The notes below the pieces were generated by a model, which saw only the letters and a program-made list of their open reading frames with translations, searched no databases and was not told the origin of the DNA. The position numbers and the translations under genes are program-made. Of a DNA stretch of 64,000 bases, positions 40,550-49,992 are shown piece after piece. Source of the stretch: Streptomyces bungoensis (lineage in GTDB: Bacteria; Actinomycetota; Actinomycetes; Streptomycetales; Streptomycetaceae); NCBI RefSeq assembly GCF_001514215.1, contig NZ_KQ948860.1, forward strand, positions 1-64,000, in the 5' to 3' direction. The stretch's first letter is position 1. Every line of letters begins with the position of its first letter.

Positions 40550-41856
40550 CGGGCTGCCCCGCTGCGGCTGCCGGTGCCGGGCTGCTGGGCCGGGACGCCG
40601 TGCGGCGTCTCGTCGGCGGTGACCGCCGGGTGCCAGCCGCCCCGGCGCAGGGCGCGGGCGAGTGCCGTGACCATGCGGGGGTCGAAGTGGGTGCCGGCGC
40701 ACCGCTCCAGCTCGGCGACCGCCGCCTCGACGGGGCGGGCCCTGCTGTAGGAGCGGGTGGAGGTCATCGCGTCGAAGGCGTCCGCGACGGCCACCACGCG
40801 GGCGCACTCGGGGATCCGGTCGCCCGCCAGCCCGTAGGGGTAGCCGCTGCCGTCGAGGCGTTCGTGGTGGTGCAGGATCGCCGCGCGGGCCTCGCCGAGG
40901 AAGGAGATCCCGCGGACCATCTCGTGGCCGTACTCGGGATGCAGCTCGATGATCCGCCGCTCCTCGGGGGTGAGCGGGCCGTCCTTGCGCAGCAGCCGGG
41001 TCGGCACGCCCAGCTTGCCGACGTCGTGCAGGATGCCGGCGAAGCGCAGGACCTCCACGCGGTCGTCGTCCATGCCGAGCTCGCGGGCGATCAGCACGGA
41101 GGCGTGGCCGACCCGCTCGCTGTGGCCGCGGGTGTACCCGTCCTTGATGTCGACGGCCTGGACGAGGGCGCGGATGGTGGCCTGGTGGGCGGCGCGTTCC
41201 CGGTGGTACTGGGCGAAGACCCACCAGGACACGCCCATGGGCAGCAGCACCAGCAGCGCGGCGACGGGCCCGTACGGGCTGCGCCACAGCACGGCCATCA
41301 TCAGCCCGGCGAGTCCGTGCACCGCGACCGGCGCGAGCGAGCGGGACAGCAGCCCGCGCCAGGCCCGGCGCGGCGGCACGTGCTCGGCGGCGGCGAGGAT
41401 GCCGCCGTCGAGCACGGTGAGCACCAGGCAGAAGGCGAGGACGGCGGCCCCGGCGGGCGCCAGGGCGTAGGGGAAGTCGGGGGGGCCGACGGCGTCCCGG
41501 CCGCCGAGCGCCACGTGGACCTGGGCGGCGCCCCACACGGCGAGCGAGGGCCGCGCGGCCCGCCACACGCGCCGCAGCAGCACGGGCCGCTCCTGGACGC
41601 TCAGCAGCAGGGCGGCGGGCACCGGGACCAGCGCGGCGGCCGCCGGGGGGAGCAGGAAGGCGCCGGCCAGCAGGACGGGGTAGAACGTTCCGCCCAGCCG
41701 GCGGCGCACCGTGTGCTGGCAGAGCGCGTACAGCGCGGCGAGCAGGCCGAGCTCGGACCAGGACGGGTGCGCGGCCCGCAACGGCAGGACACAGAGCACG
41801 GCGAGCAGGGCGACCGAGGCCACACAGCCTCGTGCTCGCGCCGGAACCGCCTCCAT
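40546..41856 (-). CDS. Membrane-bound HD-GYP domain phosphodiesterase
   Basis: A 436-residue protein with about seven N-terminal membrane helices (to residue ~215) and a cytoplasmic HD-GYP domain. All signature elements are present: ILHDVGKLGVP, LHPEYGHEM, HHHERLDGSGYP and VADAFDAMTS. HD-GYP enzymes degrade c-di-GMP, which in Streptomyces controls BldD and development. ATG at 41856. First gene of a three-gene operon; divergence from rsrA-sigR is not the case, both run leftward with a 120-bp gap. Confidence 0.87.
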   Translation of the reverse strand: MEAVPARARGCVASVALLAVLCVLPLRAAHPSWSELGLLAALYALCQHTVRRRLGGTFYPVLLAGAFLLPPAAAALVPVPAALLLSVQERPVLLRRVWRAARPSLAVWGAAQVHVALGGRDAVGPPDFPYALAPAGAAVLAFCLVLTVLDGGILAAAEHVPPRRAWRGLLSRSLAPVAVHGLAGLMMAVLWRSPYGPVAALLVLLPMGVSWWVFAQYHRERAAHQATIRALVQAVDIKDGYTRGHSERVGHASVLIARELGMDDDRVEVLRFAGILHDVGKLGVPTRLLRKDGPLTPEERRIIELHPEYGHEMVRGISFLGEARAAILHHHERLDGSGYPYGLAGDRIPECARVVAVADAFDAMTSTRSYSRARPVEAAVAELERCAGTHFDPRMVTALARALRRGGWHPAVTADETPHGVPAQQPGTGSRSGAAR

Positions 41857-41980
41857 CGCGCCCCTTCCCCGACCTCGCCGGTCCAGGCTCGGAGCCTAGG
41901 CCGGGTGTCGGGGGGTGCGCGGGCTCATGGCCCGAGGATTAGCACGTTCGGGTGACGAACCACCGGGGAGGGTGTCGCGG

Positions 41981-42279
41981 TCAGCTCTCCTGGGCCGTGG
42001 CGGTCACGTCGTGCTCGGGGACGGTCTGGCCGCCGCGGATCAGCTCGATCCGCCCCATCACCTTGGCGCGCAGGTCGGCGGGTACGTCGTCATGGCCGCA
42101 GCACCGCTTGACCAGCTTCTTCACGGCCTGCTCCAGGCCGTACTTCTCCAGGCACGGCGAGCATTCCTCGAAGTGGTGCTGGAACTTGTCGCGGTCGACG
42201 TCCGGCATCTCGCTGTCGAGGAACTCGTACAGGTGGTCCAGGACCTCACTGCAGTCCGTCTCGTGCGGCTCTCCGCAGC

Positions 42280-42283
<4 letters not shown>
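41981..42283 (-). CDS. rsrA: Redox-sensitive anti-sigma factor RsrA
   Basis: A 100-residue zinc-binding anti-sigma (ZAS) protein. The motif H37-x3-C41-x2-C44 and the redox cysteine C11 are present. Reduced Zn-RsrA binds SigR; disulfide stress forms a disulfide, releases zinc and frees SigR. It is translated from an ATG overlapping the sigR stop, which sets stoichiometry. The C-terminal ~25 residues are less conserved. Confidence 0.96.
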
Positions 42284-42987
<704 letters not shown>

Positions 42988-43152
42988 CTCCTCAAGATCC
43001 CGGGCAGGACCCGGACCGGTCCCACTCGTTTCGGAGGATAGAACACCACCCGTGCCTGCCGCCGCTCGAAAAGGAGCGGTCCTCGCCGCGTGCAGCACCG
43101 TCCAGTCCAGCTCGGCGCGGCTGCTGCGGCTCGGGCAGATGGTCGAACCCAT
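42988..43152 (-). other. N-terminal extension of the unstable sigma-R' isoform
   Basis: In frame with sigR and without stops, ATG at 43152 adds exactly 55 residues. In S. coelicolor a 55-residue-longer, Clp-degraded sigma-R' is made from the stress-induced promoter transcript, giving a transient response. The identical extension length argues the same circuit operates here. Confidence 0.75.
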
Positions 43153-43211
43153 GCGGCGGCTTCCTCTCGTAGACGTCGGTGCCGAGGTCTTTCAGCACTT
43201 CTGTCGCCCAC

Positions 43212-43237
43212 AACAGCGGGCCGCCGCGCAACATTCC
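43212..43237 (-). promoter_or_regulatory. Autoregulatory sigma-R promoter (sigRp2)
   Basis: On the minus strand GGAAT (43237-43233), exactly 18 bp, then GTT (43214-43212): a perfect sigma-R consensus. Transcription would start about 50 nt upstream of the sigma-R' ATG. It overlaps the 3' end of the neighbouring hydrolase region. Confidence 0.88.
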
Positions 43238-43241
43238 CCGG

Positions 43242-43886
43242 TCACCCGAGTGAGGCGACCCACTCCCCGACGGTGCCCGTGACGATCTCCAGCGCCCGCT
43301 CCTGGGTCGTCTCCGCACGCTTCGGCACGGCGAGACCGTGGTCGGCGTGCGGTACCTCGACGAGCCGGAAGTCGCCGTCGGGGAACTCGGCCGGCCTGCC
43401 GAAGGGGTCGTTGCCGCCCTGCACGACCAGCGTGGGCACGCCGGCGCCCAGCAGCTCGTCCGCCCGGGACTTCTCCGGCCTGCCCGGCGGGTGCAGCGGG
43501 AAGCTCAGGGCGAGCACGGCGTGCGCGCCCAGCTCGGCCGCCGTGCGGCAGGCGACCCGGGCGCCCGCGCTGCGGCCGCCGGAGACCACCGGCAGGCCGG
43601 GCTCCGCGAGCGCCGGCCACACCCCGCGCCATCCGGTGTCCAGGGTCTTCGGCGCGGGCGCGACCTTCTTTCCGGCGACCCGCCAGGGCTGCTCGACGAG
43701 GGCGACGCTCACGCCGTGCGCGGGGAGCGTGCGGGCGAGCGCCCGGAGATCGCGGGCCTCGATGCCGCCGCCGGCGCCGTGGCCGACGGCCAGCACCAGC
43801 CGCGCCCGCCTGGCCGGATGCCAGGTGATCCGGGCGTCCCCGGCGTCCGTGCCTACGGTCCGGGTGGTCACGTCTGTCTCGGTCAT
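43242..43886 (-). CDS. Alpha/beta hydrolase (dienelactone hydrolase-like)
   Basis: A 214-residue alpha/beta hydrolase. The nucleophile elbow is SGGRSAGARVA (Ser in GRSAG), the acid is in VVQGGNDPFG and the His in VPHADHGLAV. The oxyanion region VGHGAGGG is near residue 35. Such short KANL3/Tex30-like hydrolases are poorly characterised. I use the second of two consecutive start codons (ATG at 43886). It follows the SRAP gene with a 4-bp gap, so both are likely one operon. Confidence 0.8.
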   Translation of the reverse strand: MTETDVTTRTVGTDAGDARITWHPARRARLVLAVGHGAGGGIEARDLRALARTLPAHGVSVALVEQPWRVAGKKVAPAPKTLDTGWRGVWPALAEPGLPVVSGGRSAGARVACRTAAELGAHAVLALSFPLHPPGRPEKSRADELLGAGVPTLVVQGGNDPFGRPAEFPDGDFRLVEVPHADHGLAVPKRAETTQERALEIVTGTVGEWVASLG

Positions 43887-43890
43887 CACG

Positions 43891-44706
43891 TCAGAAGAGT
43901 GTGCCCTCCTCCGGTGCCGCCAGCTCCTTCAGCAGCTCCGGGCCGTTGTTGCGGACGTTGCTGACGGCTGTGGAGACGGGGTAGGCGCGCATCAGGCCGG
44001 CCGACGGCGGTGCGAGCAGCTCGCGCAGCTCGTCCGGGTCGGTGCGGCCCGGGTCCAGCCAGGCGTCCCAGCGGTCCGGGGTGAGCATCAGCGGCATCCG
44101 GGGGTGGATCTCGGCGAGGGAGCGCGGGCCCTCGGCGGGGGCGACGGCCAGCGGCGTGTGCTCCGCCTCCGTGGTGAGCACCGTGCAGGTGGCCCACCAG
44201 GCCCGCGGGTGGTCGTCGGGCAGGGTCCGGTCGCGCCAGAACTCGTACAGCCCGGCCATCGCGAACACCGAGCCGTCGGCGGGCAGCACGAAGTACGGCT
44301 GCTTGCGCGGCCGCTTCCTGCGGCCCTCGACCTCCAGTTCGCGCTCCTGCTCGCCGGTGACCCACTCGTAGTAGCCGTCGGCGGGCAGGACGCAGCGCCG
44401 GGTGGCGAAGGCGCGACGGTAGGCGGGCTTCTCGTGCACGGTCTCCGCGCGCGCGTTGATCATCCGGGCGCCGCCCTCGGGCGTCTTGGCCCAGGAGGGC
44501 ACCAGTCCCCACTTCAGCCTGCGCAGCTGGCGAACCGGACGCGGGGAGTCCGCGTCTTTCAGGGGGCGGTCGAGAACGGCGTGGACCTCCTTGGTCGGAG
44601 CCACGTTGTAGTCCGGCTCCAGGGTCTCCTCGGGCTCCCACTTCTCGATCTCGAAGACGCCCGCGAGATCCTCGGGCCCACGACTGGATGCATACCGTCC
44701 GCACAT
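43891..44706 (-). CDS. SOS response-associated peptidase (SRAP, YedK/HMCES family)
   Basis: A 271-residue SRAP protein. The catalytic Cys2 follows the initiator Met (MCGRYASS), and becomes N-terminal after Met removal to form a thiazolidine crosslink with abasic sites in single-stranded DNA. Other motifs: NVAPTKEVHAV, WGLVPSWAK, NARAETVHEKPAYR, and HPRMPLML with the active-site histidine. It shields abasic sites at replication forks. The family start MCGR fixes the ATG at 44706; longer frames are excluded since Cys2 must follow Met. Confidence 0.94.
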   Translation of the reverse strand: MCGRYASSRGPEDLAGVFEIEKWEPEETLEPDYNVAPTKEVHAVLDRPLKDADSPRPVRQLRRLKWGLVPSWAKTPEGGARMINARAETVHEKPAYRRAFATRRCVLPADGYYEWVTGEQERELEVEGRRKRPRKQPYFVLPADGSVFAMAGLYEFWRDRTLPDDHPRAWWATCTVLTTEAEHTPLAVAPAEGPRSLAEIHPRMPLMLTPDRWDAWLDPGRTDPDELRELLAPPSAGLMRAYPVSTAVSNVRNNGPELLKELAAPEEGTLF

Positions 44707-44758
44707 ACGTGCCACACTGCCAGACTCCACGGGAAGAAGAGGGAGCCACCGAGAGAAC

Positions 44759-45484
44759 ATGGACAGCCCCGCCGTCACCGCGCTGCCCGGCCTCTGGGAC
44801 CGGCTCACCGGCACCCAGCCCGACCCCGGCCTGTGGGTGGTGCTCGCCACCCTGGTCGCCGCGCTCGCCGTCGTCGTCCCGCACACCGTGTGGCGGCTGG
44901 CCCGCAACGCCATCACCATCGCCCACGAGGGCGGTCACGGCCTGGTGGCCCTGCTCACCGGGCGGCAGCTGACGGGCATACGCCTGCACTCCGACACCAG
45001 CGGCCTCACCGTCAGCCGCGGCAAGCCGTACGGCCTCGGCATGATCCTGACCGCGGCGGCCGGCTACACGGCCCCCTCGCTGCTGGGCCTCGGCGGCGCC
45101 GCCCTGCTCGCCGCGGGCCGCATCACCCTGCTGCTGTGGGTGGCGACCGCCCTGCTGGTGGCCATGCTGGTGATGATCCGCAACGCGTACGGCGTGCTGA
45201 CCGTGCTCCTGGCCGGCGGGGCCTTCCTGCTGGTGTCGTGGCTGGCGCAGCCGCAGGTGCAGGCCGCCTTCGCGTACGCGGTGGTCTGGTTCCTGCTGTT
45301 CGGCGGGGTGCGGCCGCCCTTCGAACTGCAGGCCAAGCGGTCGCGGGGAGGCGCCGGGGACTCGGACGCGGACCAGCTGTCCCGGCTGACGCACGTGCCG
45401 GCCGGTCTGTGGCTGTTCCTCTTCCACGCGGTCTCGCTGTGCTCGCTGATCGGCGGGGGCCGCTGGCTGCTCGAGGGTCTATAA
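44759..45484 (+). CDS. M50 family membrane metallopeptidase (HEGGH type)
   Basis: A 241-residue membrane protein with about six helices. The zinc motif HEGGH lies in the first third (TIAHEGGHGLVALLTG), but the DG/PDG third-ligand motif of site-2 proteases is not obvious, so activity is uncertain. Family members are annotated M50B-like. ATG at 44759. Divergent from the SRAP gene (52 bp) and immediately upstream of aroA (10 bp). Confidence 0.82.
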   Translation: MDSPAVTALPGLWDRLTGTQPDPGLWVVLATLVAALAVVVPHTVWRLARNAITIAHEGGHGLVALLTGRQLTGIRLHSDTSGLTVSRGKPYGLGMILTAAAGYTAPSLLGLGGAALLAAGRITLLLWVATALLVAMLVMIRNAYGVLTVLLAGGAFLLVSWLAQPQVQAAFAYAVVWFLLFGGVRPPFELQAKRSRGGAGDSDADQLSRLTHVPAGLWLFLFHAVSLCSLIGGGRWLLEGL

Positions 45485-45494
45485 AGTGGAGCCC

Positions 45495-46811
45495 ATGGCC
45501 CCGAACACCGCCCCCACCGCCCTCTGGCCCGCCCCGCACGCGAGCGGAGCCGTCGACGCGACGGTCCACGTGCCCGGGTCCAAGTCGGTCACCAACCGTG
45601 CCCTGGTGCTGGCCGCGCTGGCCTCCGAGCCGGGCTGGCTGCGCCGCCCGCTGCGCTCCCGCGACACGCTGCTGATGGCCGGCGCGCTGCGCGCGATGGG
45701 CGTGGAGATCGAGGAGGGGGTGGGACCGGACGGCTCCGGTGAGGCCTGGCGGGTGCTGCCGACCGGCCTGCACGGCCCGGCCACCGTGGACGTCGGCAAC
45801 GCCGGCACGGTGATGCGCTTCCTGCCGCCGGTGGCCGCGCTGGCCGACGGTCCGATCCGGTTCGACGGGGACCCCCGGTCCTACGAGCGCCCCCTGAACG
45901 GCGTGATCGACGCGCTGCGGGTGCTCGGCGCCCGGATCGACGACGACGGCCGCGGCGCGCTGCCGCTGACCGTGCACGGCGGCGGGGCGCTGGACGGCGG
46001 CCCGGTGTCGATCGACGCCTCCTCGTCGTCGCAGTTCGTCTCGGCGCTGCTGCTGTCCGGCCCGCGCTTCAACCAGGGCGTCGAGGTCCGCCACACCGGC
46101 GCGACGCTGCCCTCCCTGCCGCACATCCGGATGACGGTGGACATGCTGCGCGCGGTCGGCGCCCAGGTGGACACCCCCGAGTCGGGCGGCGAGCCGAACG
46201 TGTGGCGGGTGACGCCGGGCGCGCTGCTCGGCCGTGACCTGACGATCGAGCCGGACCTGTCCAACGCGCAGCCCTTCCTGGCGGCGGCCCTGATCACCGG
46301 TGGCAAGGTGCTGATCCCGGACTGGCCGGCCCGCACCACCCAGCCGGGTGACCGGCTGCGGGAGATCTTCACCGAAATGGGCGGCTCCTGCGAGCTGACC
46401 GAGTTCGGGCTGGTGTTCACCGGCTCGGGCGCCGTTCACGGCGTCGACGTGGACCTGGGCGACGTGGGCGAGCTGACCCCGGGCATCGCGGCGGTCGCCG
46501 CGCTCGCCGACTCCCCCTCCACCCTGCGGGGCGTGGCCCACCTGCGGCTGCACGAGACGGACCGGCTGGCCGCGCTCACCAAGGAGATCAACGAGCTCGG
46601 CGGCGACGTCACCGAGACGGCCGACGGCCTGCACATCCGCCCGCGCCCGCTGCACGGCGGGACCTTCCACACCTACGAGGACCACCGCATGGCCACCGCC
46701 GGAGCGGTCATCGGCCTGGCGGTCGAGGGGGTGCGGATCGAGAACGTGGCGACGACGGCGAAGACGCTCCCCGACTTCCCCGAGCTGTGGACCGGGATGC
46801 TCGGGCAGTAG
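45495..46811 (+). CDS. aroA: 3-phosphoshikimate 1-carboxyvinyltransferase (EPSP synthase)
   Basis: A 438-residue EPSP synthase of the shikimate pathway, joining shikimate-3-phosphate and PEP. Signature segments: PGSKSVTNRALVLAALA, DVGNAGTVMRFLPPVAAL (the LxNAGTxxR box), SSSSQFVSALLLSG, HETDRLAALTKEI and YEDHRMATAGAVIG. It begins with PGSK and NAGT variants that make the class hard to assign. TATAAA (45480-45485) precedes the ATG by 9 nt; a GTG at 45486 is the alternative. rsgA follows 11 bp downstream. Confidence 0.95.
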   Translation: MAPNTAPTALWPAPHASGAVDATVHVPGSKSVTNRALVLAALASEPGWLRRPLRSRDTLLMAGALRAMGVEIEEGVGPDGSGEAWRVLPTGLHGPATVDVGNAGTVMRFLPPVAALADGPIRFDGDPRSYERPLNGVIDALRVLGARIDDDGRGALPLTVHGGGALDGGPVSIDASSSSQFVSALLLSGPRFNQGVEVRHTGATLPSLPHIRMTVDMLRAVGAQVDTPESGGEPNVWRVTPGALLGRDLTIEPDLSNAQPFLAAALITGGKVLIPDWPARTTQPGDRLREIFTEMGGSCELTEFGLVFTGSGAVHGVDVDLGDVGELTPGIAAVAALADSPSTLRGVAHLRLHETDRLAALTKEINELGGDVTETADGLHIRPRPLHGGTFHTYEDHRMATAGAVIGLAVEGVRIENVATTAKTLPDFPELWTGMLGQ

Positions 46812-46822
46812 GGACGTACGCC

Positions 46823-47836
46823 ATGCGCCACTACGGCAAGCACACCGACGAGGACAACATCCGCAGCCGGCCCAACCGCAAGGGCAACCGGCCGCGGACG
46901 CACATCCGGCCCAAGCACGAGGACGCGGCCGGGGGCATGGTCCTCACGGTCGACCGGGGCCGGCTGACCTGCCTGGTCGAGGACCGGACCGTGCTGGCGA
47001 TGAAGGCCCGGGAACTGGGCCGCAAGGCGGCGGTGGTGGGCGACCGGGTCGCCCTCGTCGGCGACCTGTCGGGCCGCAAGGACACCCTCGCGCGGATCGT
47101 GCGCATCGAGGAGCGCTCCTCGGTGCTGCGCCGCACCGCCGACGACGACGACCCCTACGAGCGGGTGGTCGTCGCCAACGCGGACCAGCTCGCGATCGTC
47201 ACGGCGCTGGCCGACCCCGAGCCGCGTCCGCGCCTGATCGACCGCTGCCTGGTCGCGGCCTACGACGGCGGCCTGGAGCCGCTGCTGGTGATGACCAAGT
47301 CGGACCTGGCCCCGCCGGACAAGCTGCTCGAGCTGTACGGCGCCCTCGACATCCCCTACGTCGTCACCAGCCGCGACGAGCTGGAGGACGGCGGCGCCGC
47401 GGACCGGGTGCGCGAGCACCTGGACGGCAGGATCACCGCGTTCGTGGGTCACTCGGGCGTCGGCAAGACGACCCTGGTCAACGCGCTGGTGCCGGTGGAG
47501 CGGCGCCGGCTGACCGGGCACGTGAACGCGGTGACGGGCCGCGGCCGGCACACCACCACCTCGGCGCTGGCGCTGCCCCTCGCCGGCGCGGCGGGCGGCT
47601 GGGTCGTCGACACCCCGGGCGTGCGCTCCTTCGGTCTCGCGCACGTCGACCCGTCCCGGGTGATCCACGCCTTCCCGGACCTCGAACGCGGCACGGAGAA
47701 CTGCCCGCGCGCGTGCAGTCACGACGAGCCGGACTGCGGGCTGGACGCGTGGGTCGAGGAGGGGCACGCCGACCCGGCCCGGCTGTACTCGCTGCGCCGG
47801 CTGCTGGCCACGCGGGAGCGCACGGAGGGCGACTGA
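46823..47836 (+). CDS. rsgA: Ribosome small-subunit maturation GTPase RsgA
   Basis: A 337-residue circularly permuted GTPase. The order G4 (VMTKSDLAPP), G1 (GHSGVGKTTLVNAL), G3 (VDTPGVRSFGL) confirms permutation; the N-terminal OB fold and a C-terminal zinc site (CPRACSHDEPDCGL) are present. It checks late 30S assembly. The ATG at 46823 (MRHYGKHTDED) matches the actinobacterial family start. Probably co-transcribed with aroA. Confidence 0.93.
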   Translation: MRHYGKHTDEDNIRSRPNRKGNRPRTHIRPKHEDAAGGMVLTVDRGRLTCLVEDRTVLAMKARELGRKAAVVGDRVALVGDLSGRKDTLARIVRIEERSSVLRRTADDDDPYERVVVANADQLAIVTALADPEPRPRLIDRCLVAAYDGGLEPLLVMTKSDLAPPDKLLELYGALDIPYVVTSRDELEDGGAADRVREHLDGRITAFVGHSGVGKTTLVNALVPVERRRLTGHVNAVTGRGRHTTTSALALPLAGAAGGWVVDTPGVRSFGLAHVDPSRVIHAFPDLERGTENCPRACSHDEPDCGLDAWVEEGHADPARLYSLRRLLATRERTEGD

Positions 47837-47920
47837 GCACCGCGTTGTTTGCGGGGGTCCGAGCCCGGTAAGTGCATAATCGCACCGAGCCGGAGATCCG
47901 GACCTATGGGAGGACCGCAC

Positions 47921-48244
47921 ATGGCGTGGCTGCTCGTCATAGTGGCCGGGATGCTGGAGACCGGTTTCGCCGTGTGCCTGAAGCTCTCCCACGGGTTCAC
48001 CCGCCTCTGGCCGACGATCGCCTTCGCCTCCTTCGCCCTGGGGAGCTTCGGCCTGCTGACCCTGTCCCTGAAGAAGCTCGACGTGGGTCCGGCGTACGCG
48101 GTGTGGACGGGCATCGGCGCGGCGGGGACCGCGATCTACGGCATGGTCTTCCTCGGGGACCTGGTCTCCACCCTGAAGATCGTCTCGATCAGTTTCGTGA
48201 TCGTCGGCGTGATCGGCCTGCAGCTGTCGGGCTCGGCGCACTGA
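47921..48244 (+). CDS. Small multidrug resistance (SMR) family transporter, SugE/Gdx-like
   Basis: A 107-residue four-helix membrane protein. The essential membrane glutamate is at position 14 (AGMLETGFAV) and the SugE-like signature VGPAYAVWTGIGAAGTAIYG lies in helix 3. SugE/Gdx subtype members export guanidinium; Qac-type export cations, and the two are hard to separate by eye. ATG with GGGAGGA 7 nt upstream. The 84-bp leader contains CATAAT (47875-47880) and two small hairpins (GTGC/GCAC around ATAATC; CCGG/CCGG around AGAT). Confidence 0.9.
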   Translation: MAWLLVIVAGMLETGFAVCLKLSHGFTRLWPTIAFASFALGSFGLLTLSLKKLDVGPAYAVWTGIGAAGTAIYGMVFLGDLVSTLKIVSISFVIVGVIGLQLSGSAH

Positions 48245-48274
48245 GGGCGCGCCCCGGACCGGCCGGTGCCGGTC

Positions 48275-48880
48275 TCAGGCCGGCTGCCGGTGCAGCGCGT
48301 CGCGCACCAGCTCGGCGATGCCGCCCTCGTCCGGTGGCGCGGTCACGCAGGACAGCGCCAGCCGCACCACCAGCTCGCAGGAACGCGTGAGCGCGGAGCC
48401 GTCGTCCTGCCCGGCCGCGGGGCCGCCCAGCACCGTCGCCGCCCGGTCCCGCACGAGCCGCACGAGGTCGCCCGGCGTGGGCAGCGGCCCGTCCGCCCGG
48501 CGCTGCGCGGGCACGGTGGAGGAGGACGGCGCGGCGGACAGCGCCGGCGCGGGCAGCCGCTCGCTCCAGCAGCCGGTGAGCAGGGCGCGCACCAGCGCGT
48601 TGTCCCGGGCGGCCGCCGCCGTCCACTCGGCGGTGGCGGTGAGCCGGTCGCACGGGTCGGCGGACGCGGCGAGCGCCCGCTCGACCCCGGCGAGATACGC
48701 GTCGGCCTCCCGCCGCACCAGCGCCCTGGCCAGCCCTTCCTTGCTGCCGAACTCGTTGTACAGCGTCTGCCGGGACACCCCGGCGGACGCGGCCACGTCG
48801 ACCATCCGGACCGCCGGCCACGGCCGGCGGGCGAGCGCCGTCCAGGCGGCGTCCAGGAGCGATTCGCGGGCTGCGGGCAT
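48275..48880 (-). CDS. TetR family transcriptional regulator
   Basis: A 201-residue TetR repressor. The N-terminal HTH is MVDVAASAGVSRQTLYNEFGS (residues ~25-45), with the helical ligand-binding domain after it. The second of two adjacent ATGs (48880) is preferred because GGGAGG lies 5 nt upstream. Convergent with the SMR transporter gene, which is a plausible target; no operator could be confirmed. Confidence 0.87.
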   Translation of the reverse strand: MPAARESLLDAAWTALARRPWPAVRMVDVAASAGVSRQTLYNEFGSKEGLARALVRREADAYLAGVERALAASADPCDRLTATAEWTAAAARDNALVRALLTGCWSERLPAPALSAAPSSSTVPAQRRADGPLPTPGDLVRLVRDRAATVLGGPAAGQDDGSALTRSCELVVRLALSCVTAPPDEGGIAELVRDALHRQPA

Positions 48881-49015
48881 CATCGCCTCCCTGGGGCGAG
48901 CGGCTCTGCGCCCAGGTTTGACGCGCTTTGATGCCCTGTCAAGGGTCCGCGGACGGGCCCGTCGCGCCCGGACCCCGGTGGCCCCGCGGCGACCGCGGCG
49001 GATACCGTTCCCCAC

Positions 49016-49816
49016 ATGCCGGACTACCTCGACGACCTCCGCCTCGCCCACGTCCTCGCGGACGCGGCCGACGCCGCCACGACGGCCCGCTTCAAGGCCC
49101 TCGACCTCAAGGTCGAGACGAAGCCGGACATGACCCCGGTGAGCGAGGCGGACAAGGCCGCCGAGGAGATCATCCGCGGCCAGCTCCAGCGCGCCCGCCC
49201 CAGGGACGCGGTCCTCGGCGAGGAGTACGGCGTCGAGGGCACCGGTCCCCGCCGCTGGGTGATCGACCCGATCGACGGCACCAAGAACTACGTCCGCGGC
49301 GTCCCCGTCTGGGCCACCCTCATCTCCCTGATGGAGGCGGGAGAGGGCGGCTACCAGCCGGTCGTCGGCGTCGTCTCCGCGCCGGCGCTGGGCCGCCGCT
49401 GGTGGGCGGCGAAGGGGCACGGCGCCTTCACCGGCCGCGGCCTGACCACCGCCACCCGGATCCACGTCTCCCGCGTCGCCGAACTGGCGGACGCCTCCTT
49501 CGCCTACTCCTCCCTCTCCGGCTGGGAGGAGCAGGGCCGCCTGAACGGCTTCCTCGACCTCACCCGCGAGGTGTGGCGCACGCGCGCGTACGGCGACTTC
49601 TGGCCGTACATGATGGTCGCCGAGGGATCGGTGGACCTGTGCGCGGAGCCCGAGCTGTCCCTGTGGGACATGGCCGCCAACGCGATCATCGTCACCGAGG
49701 CGGGCGGCACCTTCACCGGCCTCGACGGCCGCCCGGGCCCGCACAGCGGCAACGCGGCCGCCTCCAACGGCCTGCTGCACGACGAGTTGCTGGGGTATCT
49801 CAACCAGCGCTACTGA
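49016..49816 (+). CDS. hisN: Histidinol-phosphatase of the inositol monophosphatase family
   Basis: A 266-residue Mg-dependent phosphatase. Metal-binding motifs are GEEYG and WVIDPIDGTKNYVRGVPVW, and WDMAANAIIVTEAGG near the C-terminus. In S. coelicolor the orthologue SCO5208 is the histidinol-phosphatase HisN, completing histidine biosynthesis; the family also hydrolyses inositol phosphates, so the substrate is by orthology. TACCGT (49003-49008) ends 7 nt before the ATG, indicating a leaderless mRNA. Confidence 0.9.
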   Translation: MPDYLDDLRLAHVLADAADAATTARFKALDLKVETKPDMTPVSEADKAAEEIIRGQLQRARPRDAVLGEEYGVEGTGPRRWVIDPIDGTKNYVRGVPVWATLISLMEAGEGGYQPVVGVVSAPALGRRWWAAKGHGAFTGRGLTTATRIHVSRVAELADASFAYSSLSGWEEQGRLNGFLDLTREVWRTRAYGDFWPYMMVAEGSVDLCAEPELSLWDMAANAIIVTEAGGTFTGLDGRPGPHSGNAAASNGLLHDELLGYLNQRY

Positions 49817-49992
49817 GCTTCGTGGGACGCCCGCGCACGCCCTCAACTGGCCGCGCGCGCCCTCTTGTTGACCCCTGCTTTACCTGGCACTCTGAGGTCA
49901 CCCCCCACTTGTGAACTTGTGCAGTGCCGTTACGGGCGCCTCCGGCGCCGGGCCTGCCGTTCCCCGGGGGGACCAAGGAGGTGGCCCTTTCC

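Noticed and set aside
47837..47920. Guanidine riboswitch upstream of the SMR gene
   Set aside because: The leader is too short for class I, and the two hairpins lack the ACGR loops of class II; reported only as a low-score finding.
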